Source: Actinostola sp. cb2023 (taxonomy: Eukaryota > Cnidaria > Anthozoa > Actiniaria > Actinostolidae). Taken from it: a stretch of DNA of 64,000 bases. The position numbers and the translations under genes are program-made. Shown in pieces: positions 1-14,500 of the stretch. The stretch is from assembly GCA_033675265.1 (NCBI GenBank), contig JAUJYZ010001036.1:81001-145000 (forward strand), read 5' to 3'. Position 1 is the first letter of the stretch, and every line of letters starts with the position of its first letter. Below the pieces are notes generated by a model that had not been told where the DNA came from, made no database searches, and saw only the letters and a program-made list of their open reading frames with translations.

Positions 1-354
1 GTCAAAGTGTCGTGATTAATATGGTATAAAGATCAATAGAGTCGGATGTAACGCAAGGTCTATTAATTCGGTCAAACGGAGACGGTCGTTTTCAAAACAA
101 TGAGCCGCGACGTCTCCATTTTTAATTTAAAAGAAAATATCACGGTATTATAGCGATCTCCATTCTATTAGCTTTAAAATGATGTAAAGTTGATGGGAAT
201 TGGTCAAATAATAAGGTAATTATGATTTTTTTAAGTTCATGGTTAGGTCGACGTTTGCCCTACTAGGCCTGATTTACACCGGCTGAAACCGGCCGTAAAC
301 ATCGATACTGCTTTGAAAAATTCTAACTTTCTGAATTTTCGTAACATCGATCTC
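1..354. other. No feature seen
   Basis: AT-rich sequence in an EXOC4 intron, presumed because the first exons lie further left. No exon matching the Sec8 N-terminus was recognised here. Confidence 0.4.
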
Positions 355-1245
355 ATGGCCAGTTATTAGTGACAACTAGATAACTCTTCATATTTTAACC
401 TCAAGTAAACTGACTTACAGGTCCGATTTCTGGGCATTAGTTCAATTTATTTGCCATAAAAATCAAAAAATTTTACACCTCGAAAATGACCGACATTTGA
501 CTTGGATTTTCTTCCAAAATACATCCTTGCAAAACAAAACGCCACTTTCTCAGCAAACTTCCATCTCTCTTCTTGATATATTCGTGAATTTTTCCCTCTC
601 TTTTCCTTAACTCGCCGAACAATAGCCATTTCCTTAGGACCACTTTCGCTAACACGTGTTTTCCTTCTGCACGCCCGAAAAGGATGCTGGGAACATCCGG
701 GAATTTTTGACAGAAAGCCTCCCGCCATTTGTGTTTTTAAGAATATATAGTGCCAAGCCACTCGGTCCTACAGGCAAAATATTGCACCGGTTGCATTTAC
801 AAGTCCAAAGTCGCCAAAAATGCCTTTGTAGGTCCTGCGATTCACCACAGAACAACCAGAGAGACGATTTCACAGTTGAGTCTGCCATTTTGAATTTCGT
901 AACGGCAGTGTCGAGATGTCTTCATGAAAATCGTTTCTCGCTGCTGGGTTCTTTCAGCAGAACAGTCTCTACCACACCAGTCAAGCTTAATGATGCTGTC
1001 CTGGGGGCTTCTGTGGTGAATAATGGCTATAAACACTCTAAAAATGCAAAATTGGCCTCTTCAAAGCAGTTAAAACCACTGGCCCTCGTGGAGATCCATG
1101 ACAAGAGAAAGATAACGTCAGAACCTGAGCCCGTGGGCTTTCAGAACTGTCAAGATTTCCATGGAAACCCCTTATATGGAATCAAAATTTCCTACGATGT
1201 GATTAGGTCCGGAAAATCGCTAAAAAACTCAAAATAGCTCAGGAG
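355..1245. mobile_element. Remnant of the GAAGGG inverted-repeat DNA element family
   Basis: Much of this stretch resembles, in inverted orientation, the interior of the elements at 4205-5384 and 23489-24681, and in the same orientation that at 41888-42638. Shared blocks include GGCCAGTTATTAGTGACAAC and CCACTTTCTCAGCAAAC. Ends are eroded. The open frame across 656-1237 belongs to this element and is not conserved as protein in the other copies. Confidence 0.6.
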
Positions 1246-1388
1246 CGAATGGGTTAATTTTAAATGATAATATGAATGTCTAGCTTACATGACAGTACAC
1301 ATACACATGTAGTTTTGTTGGTGTACAAAACCATTGCATATGAATCGTTGATTATGAAGACATGTAGATTACCGGAATATGTGTACTA

Positions 1389-1590
1389 TACAGCCAATTG
1401 ACTCTCTTTGAGCGACCACTCTCGTAAGCAACTTTCTCCCTTAAGCGACCACCTTTACAAAACCCTGACTTTGTTTTGTTTCTCATATACTGTAATCACT
1501 GCAATTAAAATCTCTTGTAAGCGACCATCTCTCGTAAGCGACCACTAACTACAGATCCTGAGGTGGCCGCTTACGAGGGAGTCAACTGTA
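1389..1590. mobile_element. MITE with CTCGTAAGCGACCAC repeats
   Basis: Ends TACAG...TTGACTC are inverted. The GTAAGCGACCAC motif recurs three or four times. A related copy was the target of the TTAA element at 7195. Confidence 0.6.
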
Positions 1591-1688
1591 CTTGCTTTAA
1601 TTTAATACACCATATTTGGATATTTGATTCCGATAGGTATGAAATGAAGGTGGTCCTTTCCCTTTTTATAGTACGGTTTCATGTTTAA

Positions 1689-1955
1689 AGGAGCACTCTC
1701 ACAGGTAACGCATTGCACGCCGTGTTATTGTTTACATACGGGATACTACTTAGATTTGACAAGAACGCACGTGAAAAGTACATGTGAAAAGTTCGCCTTT
1801 CGAATTCCGATACGGATCAGCAATGGCAAGTCCGGAGTTCTCCAGAGAAACTCTTCCTTCTCGTGTGGTAAGTAGAAATCCGCCATTTTCGTATCATACG
1901 AAAATGGCGCTGAGGGGTTCAAGGCGTGCAATGCATTATCTGTGAGAGTGCTCCT
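1689..1955. mobile_element. TTAA-flanked MITE (piggyBac-like)
   Basis: Inverted repeats of about 36 bp starting AGGAGCACTCTCACAG, flanked by TTAA at 1685-1688 and 1956-1959. Confidence 0.75.
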
Positions 1956-1961
1956 TTAAGT

Positions 1962-2160
1962 AATAGACCTCTTTAGCTTGTATGCAAATTGCCCATTTCA
2001 GATCATGTGATGTAAACACTGATATTCTCTGGAGAATTGTTCCTTTATATTTCTGAAATTTATTCGTTTATATTGAAAGGACTAATTCTCCAGAGAATAT
2101 CAATGTTTACATCACATGGTTTGAAATGGGCAATTTGCATACAAGCTAAAGAGGTCTATT
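1962..2160. mobile_element. Near-palindromic MITE (AATAGACCTC ends)
   Basis: Arms of about 85 bp, including GCTTGTATGCAAATTGCCCA, fold back on each other. The outer sequence resembles that of the MITE at 12256-12516. Confidence 0.8.
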
Positions 2161-2340
2161 GAAGGCTTTCCCATGAAAACGGCCTATTAGTGACTATTTT
2201 GATGATTTTTAAAATGTTTTGTAATTGCTTCAAAAATAGAACTACTGGCTTCTAAATACCTATACGTCAAACATGATTTGATGTTTTTAGATCGATTACA
2301 CTCGAATTGCGGGCACTACAGTATTTGAATTTGCCTTGAA
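2161..2340. mobile_element. Truncated end of the GAAGGG family
   Basis: Starts TTGAAGGCTTTCCCATGAAA and follows the left end of the 4205 copy for 180 bp, then stops 30 bp before EXOC4 exon 1. Confidence 0.7.
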
Positions 2341-2369
2341 AACACTAATTATATTTTTTCACTATCAAG

Positions 2370-2508
2370 CATCTCGTATTAAAGTCAAGAATTTAAAGGA
2401 AAGTCTAGAAGCTTGTAAATCTTTGCTGAGATGCAAGCGAGATGACCTCAAGAAATACTGGATGGAAGGGATGGAGTACAATGAAGTACTTAATCTACTA
2501 GACAGAAT
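2370..2508 (+). CDS. EXOC4: EXOC4 exon 1 of those visible
   Basis: Begins with the last two bases of a split codon after a TTTTTTCACTATCAAG acceptor and reads [19 protein letters not shown], matching the family near human residue 95. It ends AAT|GTAAGT in phase 2. The last 50 or so bases are the first unit of the 86-bp tandem array that follows. A decayed inverted-repeat element stops about 30 bp before the acceptor. Confidence 0.9.
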
Positions 2509-5500
2509 GTAAGTATACAGGAAGGTTAACATACATTGTAATACTGGATGGAAGGGATGGAGTACAATGAAGTACTTAATCTACTAGACAGAATGTAAGT
2601 ATACAGGAAGGTTAACATACATTGTAATACTGGATGGAAGGGATGGAATACAATGAAATACTTAATCTACTAGACAGAATGTAAGTATACAGGAAGGTTA
2701 ACATACATTGTAATACTGGATGGAAGGGATGGAGTACAATGAAGTACTTAATCTACTAGACAGAATGTAAGTATACAGGAAGGTTAACATACATTGTAAT
2801 ACTGGATGGAAGGGATGGAGTACAATGAAGTACTTAATCTACTAGACAGAATGTAAGTATACAGGAAGGTTAACATACATTGTAATACTGGATGGAAGGA
2901 ATGGAGTACAATGAAGTACTTAATCTACTAGACAGAATGTAAGTATACAGGAAGGTTAACATACATTGTAATACTGGATGGAAGGGATGGAGTACAATGA
3001 AGTACTTAATCTACTAGACAGAATGTAAGTTACATGACTGTATACAGGATGGTTAAAGCCAGTGACAGATAAGCAGGTTTTCTATGACGAGTTTTGCATT
3101 GACAAGTTTTATTTGCTCGTCAGCTGCAAAGCCCTCTTCATTATACATTAAATATGGGTTTCAAAGGGTCCTAAAACATAAATCACATAAATAACAATGA
3201 ATTAATACAAAGTACAATGTAGTTTATTAAAAAGTATTTCAATTCTCAATTCCAGAGAATAAAAACGTGATGCTGCTTTCTCAAGTCTTGACATTTGATT
3301 TCTTTGATTTGTTTTCGAAAACCATTTCCCCTAAAAATTGAGTTGCTGAACTGACAGAGCGCTGGCGTTTCACCACTGTGGCCCAGGTTCACTTCCTGGC
3401 TCAGGTCATATGTGAATTGAGTTTGTTTGATGTGTTGTTTTCTACCATGCCACAAGGGTTCCGGGTTCTCCGGTTTTTCCTCCCTAGCAAAAATCAACAT
3501 GTGAGTTTGAGTGTTGTATGTATAAAATATTGAATGTAGTGGTAGTGAGTGTGAGTGCCAGTAGACGAATAGCGACTTCGTGGATCTACTGTCAAAAAAA
3601 AGTAATATATTTATTTAATTGTGGTTCTGAAACCCTTATGTTGCAGTGTTGAATATCAAATCAAATCAAATCAAAAGACTTTATTTTATGAGGGTGACAC
3701 TAAACAGTCTCAGACTGATAAACTTTAGAATAATCGTTATTGGTCCACATACAGGACCAATAAACATGCAGGATGAAAATCCCAAGGAAACCAATAACGA
3801 ATACAGTATTTATTTATTTATTTTATTTATTTATTAATGATTGTAAAATGTTTTTGTAGTGATCAGGTCAAGAATGTCCCAGAACAGATAGAAAAGCACA
3901 AAAAGCAGAAATATTATCTTCATGCCACAGAATTACTTGTTTCTACAGGTACATGTACATGTAATAAGAACAATAAGAATTATTTTATCTTTTAATAACC
4001 AGGGTGAACCCTTTAGCTAATATCAATGGGTGTCCTGGTAAATTTTAATTTAAAAATATCCAATATTAATATTAAACTTCATTTACTTTGCTGGCCACAC
4101 TCTTTGCATTTAATACTATAATTATATACATACATGTACATGTATGCATTGTACTGTACATACATTTTTTATTGAAGCTCCTTTAAAAATGGCTTTTCGG
4201 CGACAATTGAAGGGTTGTCCATGAAAACGGCCTATTTTAAGTGACTATTTTGATGATTTTCAAAATGTTATGTAATTGCTTCAAAAATACACCTACTGGC
4301 TTCTAAATACCTGATATAAACATGATTTGGTGTTTTTAGATCGATTACACTCAATTTTGGGCACTACAGTATATTTAATTTCTGCTTGAATTCATCGGCA
4401 GGATAGTTCGTGAACATAATTATGCAAATTAGGAAACTTTTACGCGTCAGTGATCTGTTCGTGTTGTTCACCAATAACAAATCTTTCACTTCCAGAGATT
4501 TTAGAAGTTTTTAGCGAATTTTGTTGCCATGGAAATCTTGACAGCTCGCAGGCTCAAGTTATCACGCGGTTTAGTTGTCTCGTGGCGTGGCTATCGGTTC
4601 TGGAAGTGCTTCGCAGAACTGGGCCATTTGCCACTATTTAAAGTCTTTTATTGCCATGTTTTCACCACAGAAGCCCCCAGAACAGCATCATTAAGCTTGA
4701 CTGGTGGTAGAGGCCATTCTCCTGGAAGAAATCAGGGGCGAGGTGCAATTTCACGATGAAACTGAATCTGCAAACACGGTGTCAGATTTGCAAAATGGCA
4801 GATTCAGCCGAGTGAGAGTTGTTGTCTAGAAGTTGGTCATTCTGTGGTGGATTCGAGGACCTACTAATTAGGCAGTTTTGACAACTTTCGACTAGTAAAG
4901 AATGCAACCGGTGCATTAGTTTGCCTGTTGGCCCGGGTGATAAAAGACTTTATAAAATATCTCTAAAACATGGAGGTATGGAATGTCGCTGACAAAAAGT
5001 TTCATGATATCCCAGAATGCAGTTCGGTCATGCTTTCGAAAACAACAGGGATCCTGAAATAGTCGAATTGAAAATCCCCGAATATATCAAGAAGAGAGAT
5101 GGAAGTTTGCTGAGCAAGTAGCGTTTTGTTTCACAATGATGTATTTTGGAAGAAAATCAAAGTCAAATGTTGCACATTGTCGTGACGTCAAAAATGCGCA
5201 TTTTTGATTTCTATGAAAAACTGCAAAACAAGCTCTTTTTCTAGTGTAATCACTCTGAAAATGACCAAATCATGTTTATATAGGTATCAATAAGCCAGTA
5301 GGTGTATTTTTGAAGCAATTGCGTAATATTTTAAAAATCATCAGAAAAGTCACTTAGGCCGTTTTCATGGGCAACCCTTCAATTATTGATAATAAGCTAA
5401 AATATAAGTCTTATAAATACACTACTATGTGACCACCCGAGACAGAAATCTTGACTGGTAAGTTTGCAGTAGACTTTCATCAATCATAAACATCACATAA

Positions 5501-8500
5501 ATGTACATTGTGCTGAATGTGGCTTATTTGATGTCTCGATTCTGATTCAAGCTACTAGACGTCTCAACTTTCTGCTAGGGTCGCACACCGGCAATTAATA
5601 AGTTGGTTAATGTAACTTTGTCTATACGTGTACAATATGTAATTGACAATATGTTTTTCTTTGCAGTTTGTCTTCTTGAAGGCAGTCTATCAGGTGTTGA
5701 AGCATTACGCCATGTACGACTAGACTTGCAAGCCAAGAAAAAGGTGCTGTCAACTGTCACATGACTTGTTTTTAAAAGTTGTCAGTTGCTAAAAGTCCCT
5801 GCATTGAGGGGGTGGGTGAGGTTGGCCTGGGATGGACTGCATAGCATTCCTCCCAGTGTGAGTTCATTTATGCTGTAAGCATGCACTGGTCAGCAGATAT
5901 TAAAGCCTGTTAGCAACATTACCTTTTATGTGCACTTTATGTAAAGTAATCATCACCCATGTGGCCGGTGCTTAACTCCAGTTTCTGTAGCATGAAATGA
6001 CTTGGAAGTACTAGACCATCACACTTTGCGTGTACATGTAATATATCTAGACAAGTACTGAAAGTGTTGTACTTGTACTAGACCATCACACTTTACGTGT
6101 ATAGACATGTACTGAAAGTGTTGTACTTGTACTAGACCATCACACTTTGCGTGTAGACATGTACTGTAACGTTTGCACTTTGTGCAGGTATTCCATGAGG
6201 TTCTAATAGAAGAGCTTCACAAACATCTTTATATCAAGTCCTGTAAACCACAGCAAAGAGAGATATTAATGTCAGGATCTAGTGACAATACAACACAAAG
6301 AAAACCAACTAGACTTAAAGGTACTTACAGCAGTCATAGAGAACATTATAAAATTACATGGTACATGTATAATGCATGCTCTGATTGGCCAAAAGATGCA
6401 TATGCCGTATTGCTTTATGAGAGCATACAGCACACGTGAGCAGGTATTCAACATACTAGGGGTGGATCCAGGAAATTAAACAGGTTGCTCTGAAAGTTGT
6501 GGAGAAAGCGCAGCTATAGGCACTACGACCTCCTCCTGGAACATTTAAGGATCTACATGTAATTGTATGTTCTCTGAGATGCTATTTCATGCATTCTGGG
6601 AGCATTTTTGACCAAAACTTAAATATTTTACTTTATTTTACCATCACATTAGTACTATCCATAAGACTATTTAATAATAATAATACAGGAAGGTTGAAAT
6701 GGCAGTGTATCCACGCATAGGCCTTAAATGCTGCTGATGACAGAGTTTTTGTTACAGCATTTGATCATGAGCAAATGAAATCCTAACCATCAACAAATAT
6801 TGTTTATACCAGCTGCATCTCCCTCGTGCAGTCTCCCCTAAATCTGCCTAATATACATACAAATGTACATACTACAATCTTACACAGTCGGCAATGTGTT
6901 TGTACAAAATGTATTTACATGTAGCTAATGCTATTAAATCATGAAAATGAGTGCAATTATGATTAGCACCAGAAGTAATGTTTGAAAATTGTTCCTTAAT
7001 TGCACAAGCCAATAGGCAGGAAACTTACATTTTACGAGAAAGTTAACTATTTTTGAAAAGTTATTAGTAAGTGTTGTATATGGGTTTAGATGGGCATTGA
7101 CGCATTTGGTAACTCTGCCATTACTGGTAATGCTAATGAAGCAAAATATAGACCCCCCATGGTCTGAGTTCTCGTAAGCGACCACCTCCCTTAAGGTACC
7201 AGGGGACCTTCGTGACACTGTTCACTGAAAGCCGCGTAGCGCGCTAACCACTTGTCCAACATGTATAAAAGTATACATTTTCTTAAAGCTGAATAATTGC
7301 AGATTCTAAATATGCTGGAGATTATTTCCTATTTTGTAAATATTTTTTGTTATTGCACATTTTAGAAAATTTGACAGGCCTTGTTCAAAGAGAATTTTGC
7401 ACGCGGGATTTCAATCGATTTTTAAACGGAAATTGCCATTGTAATGAGCACACGTTTTAAAAAAACCGTGTCTCCGATTTCCGTTAAACGCTTTTGTTGA
7501 GGAGATATTTGCTGTCAAAGTTCATTAATGTGTTTTTAAGCGATTTACACATAAATCATCAAATAACTTTTAAATGCGGCAACGTATCAAAAATCGGAGA
7601 CACGGTTTTTTAGAACAAAGTTTGCTCATTACAATGGCACTTTCCGTTTGGAAATCGATTGAATTCCCGCGTGCACAATTCTCTTTGAACAAGGCCGGTC
7701 GAATTTTCTAAAATGTGCAATAACAAAATAAAATTTACAAAATAGGAAATAATCTCCAGCATATTTAGAATCTGCATTTATTCAGCTTTAAGAAAATGTA
7801 TACTTTTATACATGTTGGACGAGTATTTGGTGCGCTACGCGGCTTTCAGTGAACAGTGGTCACGAAGGTCCCCTGGTACCTTAAGTGACCACATAAATTG
7901 TTATTTACAATGTACATGTAATTTAACAGTTGCAGAGAATGTTCCAACCATCCAAGACCCTGGTGGAAACTTCCAGAAGACACACACTCGATCAGCTTCA
8001 AGTATGTGATGTCTCTATTTAATGCTGTGTTTTTGTTGTTCTTTAAGACAAGATTGGATGTGAATATCTGGTCCAGGTTGTTCAAAGGGTAGATACATGT
8101 AGCCCTATCCGTTGAATAAACTCAGTGGTAATTTCCAGTGGATAAATTTACATGTATTAGATTATAGCAGCATCAATTTATCCACTGATTAAGGACTTAT
8201 CCAACAGATTAAAAAAAAAGTGCTATCCACTCTTTGAACATCAAACTGGAATAAACTTACCGTATCCAACAGATTATAAAGCAATATCCACTCTGAACAT
8301 CAAACTGGAATAAGGTTAAAGACCCTGATTTTCAGATGGCTCATGTGTCCCCAATTGGGGAGGAAGCGACCAGTGTATGACACCTGAGCTGTCTGAAAAT
8401 CAGGCTACCCTTAATGTTGTGTGCTTATTGTATTGTTTATTACATAGGGTCGTTAATGCTTGAACATGGTAATTCTGGTAGTACTGACACAATAACTAAA

Positions 8501-11500
8501 GCGCAATATGAGGTAAAATATTTAGTGTTCAGTTTATGATGATCATAAAGTAAAAGAAAGAGAAGTCAGAGACAACATGTAATATACATGTAGGCAAAGA
8601 CTACAGGAGAAAAAGGGAATATTAGAGCAAATGAGATAAAAGAGGAATAGAATAACAAATGAAAGACAAGGGTAAACAGGCAATAAGAAAATAATGGATA
8701 GGGATGAAAGTTCAACACTCTTCTGTTCCAGATATATTATTTTTGTTTTTGAATGAAAAGGAGGGAAGGAATTGGCCACTTTTATTAGATGTCCTTAGCT
8801 GTGAATCTATAAATCAGATACTGTACATACAATGTATGTACATTAAATATTTCATAAATAAACCCTGCAATTGAAGGGCTCCCTGCAAGAATGGAGTGAG
8901 TGAATTGTAATCAAAATCTAAATTCTCCTTGAGATTCTTTGAATTTCAAAGGAAAATTTGGGTTTAAATCACAAGTCACTTACTCCATTCTTGCATGAAG
9001 CCCTTCAATTATTGTTAATGTAATGTCATACATATTACTACACTAGCTCCCTCAACTTGTGGAAGATCTTAATGTAGACCCAGAAGAAGACAGTGACCAC
9101 TTCATGACATTACTGATTGAATCACTGGCCCTATTAGGAAAGATACCTGAAGCTATAGAGGTATATATTATTCAACGTGTCAAGAAAAAGTTATAGATAA
9201 GTGATTTCGTTGCGGAGGACGACGAAATTTGCATTCCAAATTTATCACAGTCACCCAATCTCCACAACATCGTTCAAGCTGCTTCAACTTCAAGTATGAC
9301 TCGTCACTCCTTGATATAAGGTTGATAAAATAATAATAATAATAATCAATGCATAGAAGATCTTTTGAAAATCTTAATAACATACAGTTCGGCATCTTCA
9401 GTGAATTTCTATTTTTGAAACCCATAGAAGAATATATATTTGAATACTTTAATTAGCAATAAAGAGCAGGCCCTGGTTGCACGAAAGGTGAATAGCGTTA
9501 TCCATCAGATAACTCTTATCCAATGGATAAAACTGATGCAGTTATCCAATAAATGTTATCCATTGGATAGGACTTACAGTATGTTGTATATGGTGGACAG
9601 CGCTATTCACCTTTCATGCAACCGTGCCGGGCCTGATCTGTGTGTTTCTTTTTCGAAGTAATCTTCCACAAAGTAATGCACAGTCAGAACATTGTTTGAA
9701 TATTGTAGCAACATACATGTAGACTGAAGTATCTGTGCATTTCTTTTTTTTTTTGTAGAGTATAATTTATTATAAAATTATTTAGTATATTGTGATTCTA
9801 TTTCATCACGACGGTTTGTTTGACATAATTTGTTCTTTGTCATTTCATTCAGACCATTAAGAAAAGAATGAAGATAGAAATGTCACTAATAGTCCACAGA
9901 GCAACGTCTCAGGTCATTGAAAGGTTGGTGGAACTATCAATTAATGATTGCAAATGGAAAGACATCAATTCCAAAAGCATTATACAACATGCACACTGTT
10001 TAGTGTCTAAGATTAATCCATGTGTAACCCTACTTTTTTAAACTCAGAGCTGGCAGAGAAGGAGAGCCCATTGCATATCAGGTACAGGATCTTGTATTTT
10101 CAAAATATTGCTGCTCCATTTGCAACACTTTCACATTCTTGATGATATTCTTCCCAGACAGTTACAGCAATTTCAAAAAACGTTGATACTGAATATAGTG
10201 TATTCCAAGACCGAAATGCATTATGGGACTTGTGTTTTATTGTCTAAAGTAATATAAATAATAATAATTTATTTTATTTTTTGTGTATTCCATCAGAAAC
10301 AATATACTAGCTTCATATGGCGAACAAATCGCTGTATATTTACTTTTTATTTCAAAATAACGAGGCCCGCACTAGGAATGCACTATTCAGTATGCAGTAT
10401 TCAGTTTTCAACATTTTTTGAAATTGCTGTATACTGTTTTAGGAGTTACCTGATTAAAGAACATGGAAGGCTACTAAAAGGCCCAGACACACGGTGCAAC
10501 TTTTCTTGCAATGTTGCATGCAGCAGTACTTGCAGAAGTACATGTACATGTAGGATCGAGTTCTACTTCTGCAACCGTTGCGCATGCGCACAACGTGTTG
10601 CATCGATATATCGTGTGACACCCGCAAAAAACCTTGTTGCGTGCAACATTGCAAGAAAAGTTGCATCATGTATCTGGGCCTTTATGTATCTTGTTACTGT
10701 TATTAAAATCGGCCAATGTGCTTTTTATTCAAGATTATAAGATCACACTTACATTAAAATATACATTTACATTATAATATTATTCTCACTTTGACCTTGG
10801 TCTGTGTTATCAAAATCAGCCTTTGGCCATTAATTTACACCACAATGTTCAACCTAATATCCAACTATTTTTGGATAGTAATATTTTTGTACATGTACAT
10901 GATTGTATCTTTTTGTAATCTTACATACATGTTCCATGATTTATGTTGTTAGAATCAACCTCATTTGCTGCTTGAGTTACTGGAGGTGATCTTTGACAAG
11001 TTCCGTGGTGTTGCACATGCTCACAGTGTCATCTTGTTAGCTATTCACAGACTGATTGTAAGTCATGCAGCCATTCTAATGAACTACCCATGCCCAACGT
11101 TATTTGATAGATTAAGGATCTTCCTAGCAATAGGGACAAGCTTTACATTGCGTTTACATGTTAAAATGCCAACATACATTGGTTGCGTTACTAGGTTCGT
11201 TTACCATATTTATGAAGTGCTCAGGTGATTACAACCCTAGCACTAGAGTTATCTATGCTTGTTTCGTGTACACGACGAAAAGTTAATCCTAGTAGTTGGA
11301 CCATCCTTGTATCTGCGAGACGGGATGACCCTAGTGCTAGGATGATCCTAATACCCGAAAGAACTCTACACCGGCCAATGTAAACAGAAAGCAATATATA
11401 TCTAGCCACTAGGTTGATTTGCCTGCTAGGAAGATCCTAGCGCTAGGGTTATCTCTCCCTCATGTAAACAGACCATTAGTCAAGTAATGCCTATATTTAG

Positions 11501-14500
11501 ACAAGAGGGTTGACAGTTTCAAGGAACAAGTGACACTTAACTTGCAGGCATTTTCCTTTTATCAATTGATTGATAGAGTTTTTCATTTGCATCTAAATAT
11601 TGCATAGGGCTTCTCTCAATCAAAACAAAGAGGAGGGGGCTAATCTCTGTTAGCTTGTGGGAATTACAATGTAGGAATAATAAGTTGTGGGCTGTCAGAA
11701 CCATCAAGAGCCAGTAACCCTATCTACACAGTTACATACATGTACATACATACATAGTTTACATACATGCATAGTTTATTTAGTACTTGTTTTTTACATA
11801 CAAGTTGGATAGTATTTACATGTACAAACATGAATTATAAAATTATACTACAAGTAGCTGGAATTGACTTAGTTAATATACTTTCATTCTTTTACCAGGA
11901 AACTGGAAAAGATAGAGAAGCCCACGACCTAGGTAAGTATGCCACACATAAAATAATAATCTGCCAATTGAAAGCATATAATCATTATAATTATAATCAT
12001 TATAATAATTATGATTATGATTAATAATAATAATAAATAAAAAAAAAAGAAGAATACATAATAATAATAGTAATAATAAATAAATAATATTATTATATGG
12101 CACAAGCTAATTCTGGTAAAATCGCACAAATTGATTGGTTGTTTAGCAGGCAAGATTCTCTGTTAATGGCACAACACAATTTAATCAAAAAATAAAATTA
12201 ATCAAAAATATTGCAACTCTATCCCAATCTGTATTTATTACCCTAACCCTAGCTGAATAGACCTTATGCATAATGACGTAAGTGACTACAACTACCAGAA
12301 AGCTTTGCGAATTTTCATTTTTTTCCAGATTTTTATTCGCTCGTGAGGTAATTCATTCAATTGTAAATTGCGTAATTCAGTTTTAGCTGCCAAGTAATGT
12401 GTAATAAACAATTCACGATTCACTAAGACAAAGGGTACTAATTATCTCTCAAAAGAAGATGCGCAAAGCATTCTGGTAGTTGTAGTCACATTACGTCATT
12501 ATGCATAAGGTCTATTACCAGATACATTTTGTGTGTTCCTACACGTACAACAAATTCGCTAATTTTCCAGGTTTTCCAGTACAAAAGTCAACTTTGACAT
12601 TGAATGAAAAACAACACAATTTTGTTTGACAACAGGAGAAACAGATGTGTACAAGATAGATGTTGTCTGGTATGAAATCCAGTTTGCAGTAAGTATTAGC
12701 TGTAAACTACTGATCAGTAGTACACTGTCTTGTAGTTTTGTAAAGAAGCTGGGAAAACACAGACAACACACATCATAGACAATACCAGTGACAAGTGGGG
12801 TATTCCCTTGTATGCATATATACGACAAGAAACCATTGCATAACTCATTTATCTCATATCAAAGAATATATCAGAACAAGCACAACTGCATTGTATCATC
12901 GGAAGGCAGCGTAGAATACAGTGGAATGTGCAATGGCAATTCTCAGACAAATGGCAAAATCTGGCAAATCTACAGAAATTCTACTCTTTGATTGACTGTA
13001 TTTTCTATGTGGGATAAATATATGTTGCAGTACTACAGTTTATAGATGAATGTATGTGTTCTTTTAAATAACCTTTCATATTTAAGTTAAGTTTGATGTA
13101 TTCATTATCATTGCTGTAGATGGTCATCATATGATGACCGAAATATTCTTATCAAAGTTACATCATGAACAACAAATTGCTTCTCGTTATTTCTTTCTCA
13201 TGTGTTCTTACATGTACATGTATGTTGTATGTTCATTGTGGTGTAAAACTGTCATATTAATTCCTTATTGTCTGTTGACATCATTAGCTTCAAGTTCTTC
13301 TGAATGACTATCTTGATGTTCAAAGCCTCGTCTCATCTCAACAGTCTTCAGCAACTTTCTCAGAGTCTGACAGGTATCTACATGTATCTGTGCACGTGTA
13401 ACTAGTACTGTAGTGCAGCCTCGTTGTTACAATAATAATACATGTATGTACTTATTAACTGAGTGTCAAGGCCGGACAGGAAAATAGTTGTCTAGAGGTC
13501 ATGACATACATTTACATGTACAGAATGAGTGTGCACAGCGAGGTCCATAGAAATTACCAAGCTCTAGCCAAACATTTTTACATACTCACTCAGTCAATAA
13601 GCATTTTATCATATGACCCAATAATTAGGAAGGTCCTAGAAAGTACATGTATGTGCATGTACAGACCCAATCCCAGTGACCTCACATCCTTGTTTCGACT
13701 TCTTTCCATTCCATGTAGCTCTCTGTAGTTTTAAATACCCTTAATACGGAGCATTGATGGAAGGAGGGGGTAAAGGGCGCACCGTCTGCTCTCTGGTAGA
13801 TTAGCGTCAGCTAAAGAGATTTCGGACATTAAATCAGTCCTTTACTTTAATCATGTGACTTTTGCATGTCCTTATGGGTGATATTCACTTTATACAAAAT
13901 GGATATTTGTTATTTATCAAATATGTAAATGTTTGTCACCATGTGTCACTGTCTACTTGTTTCTTGTAGTGATATATCAGCCTTTTTTGTGCCAAGACGT
14001 AGGGGTGTATCCAAATCTGAGGTTAAGGTACAATATAAGTGTAGTCTCTACATGTAAATTTTCATTTCATTTATATGATGTATGAGACCACAGTACATGG
14101 ATGGGTATATATGTATGTACGTGCATGAATAATAATATTCATTGTGTCAACTTCACTTGGTAGTTACATGATTTTAGTATCTCATTGGAATTGACACTGT
14201 GTACTACATGTAGTCCATCCAAAAGATCATTTTAGAGTACAAATCCTATGTCCGTGAAATAGTACTATTACTAAATAGTGTTATCTCCATTGTTTTCTAT
14301 TGTTTCATCAGTGCTATGATAGTACTAATTAGTTAGTACTGTTTCACAGACTTATGGTTTGCACTCTATGTACAATGGACAGTATGACACTTTGATATCT
14401 TTCAGACACCATTGTTTAGATTTGAAGGCTCTTCATCTGCTATTAGCATGAATACCTACATCAGAGAGCGACGTCAGGAATGTATGGCTGGTACTGGGGT

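Noticed and set aside
656..1237. 193-codon open frame
   Set aside because: Lies inside a decayed DNA element; related copies do not keep the frame.
1..2369. Search for EXOC4 N-terminal exons
   Set aside because: No stretch resembling the first 87 residues of Sec8 was found; only transposon remnants are present.
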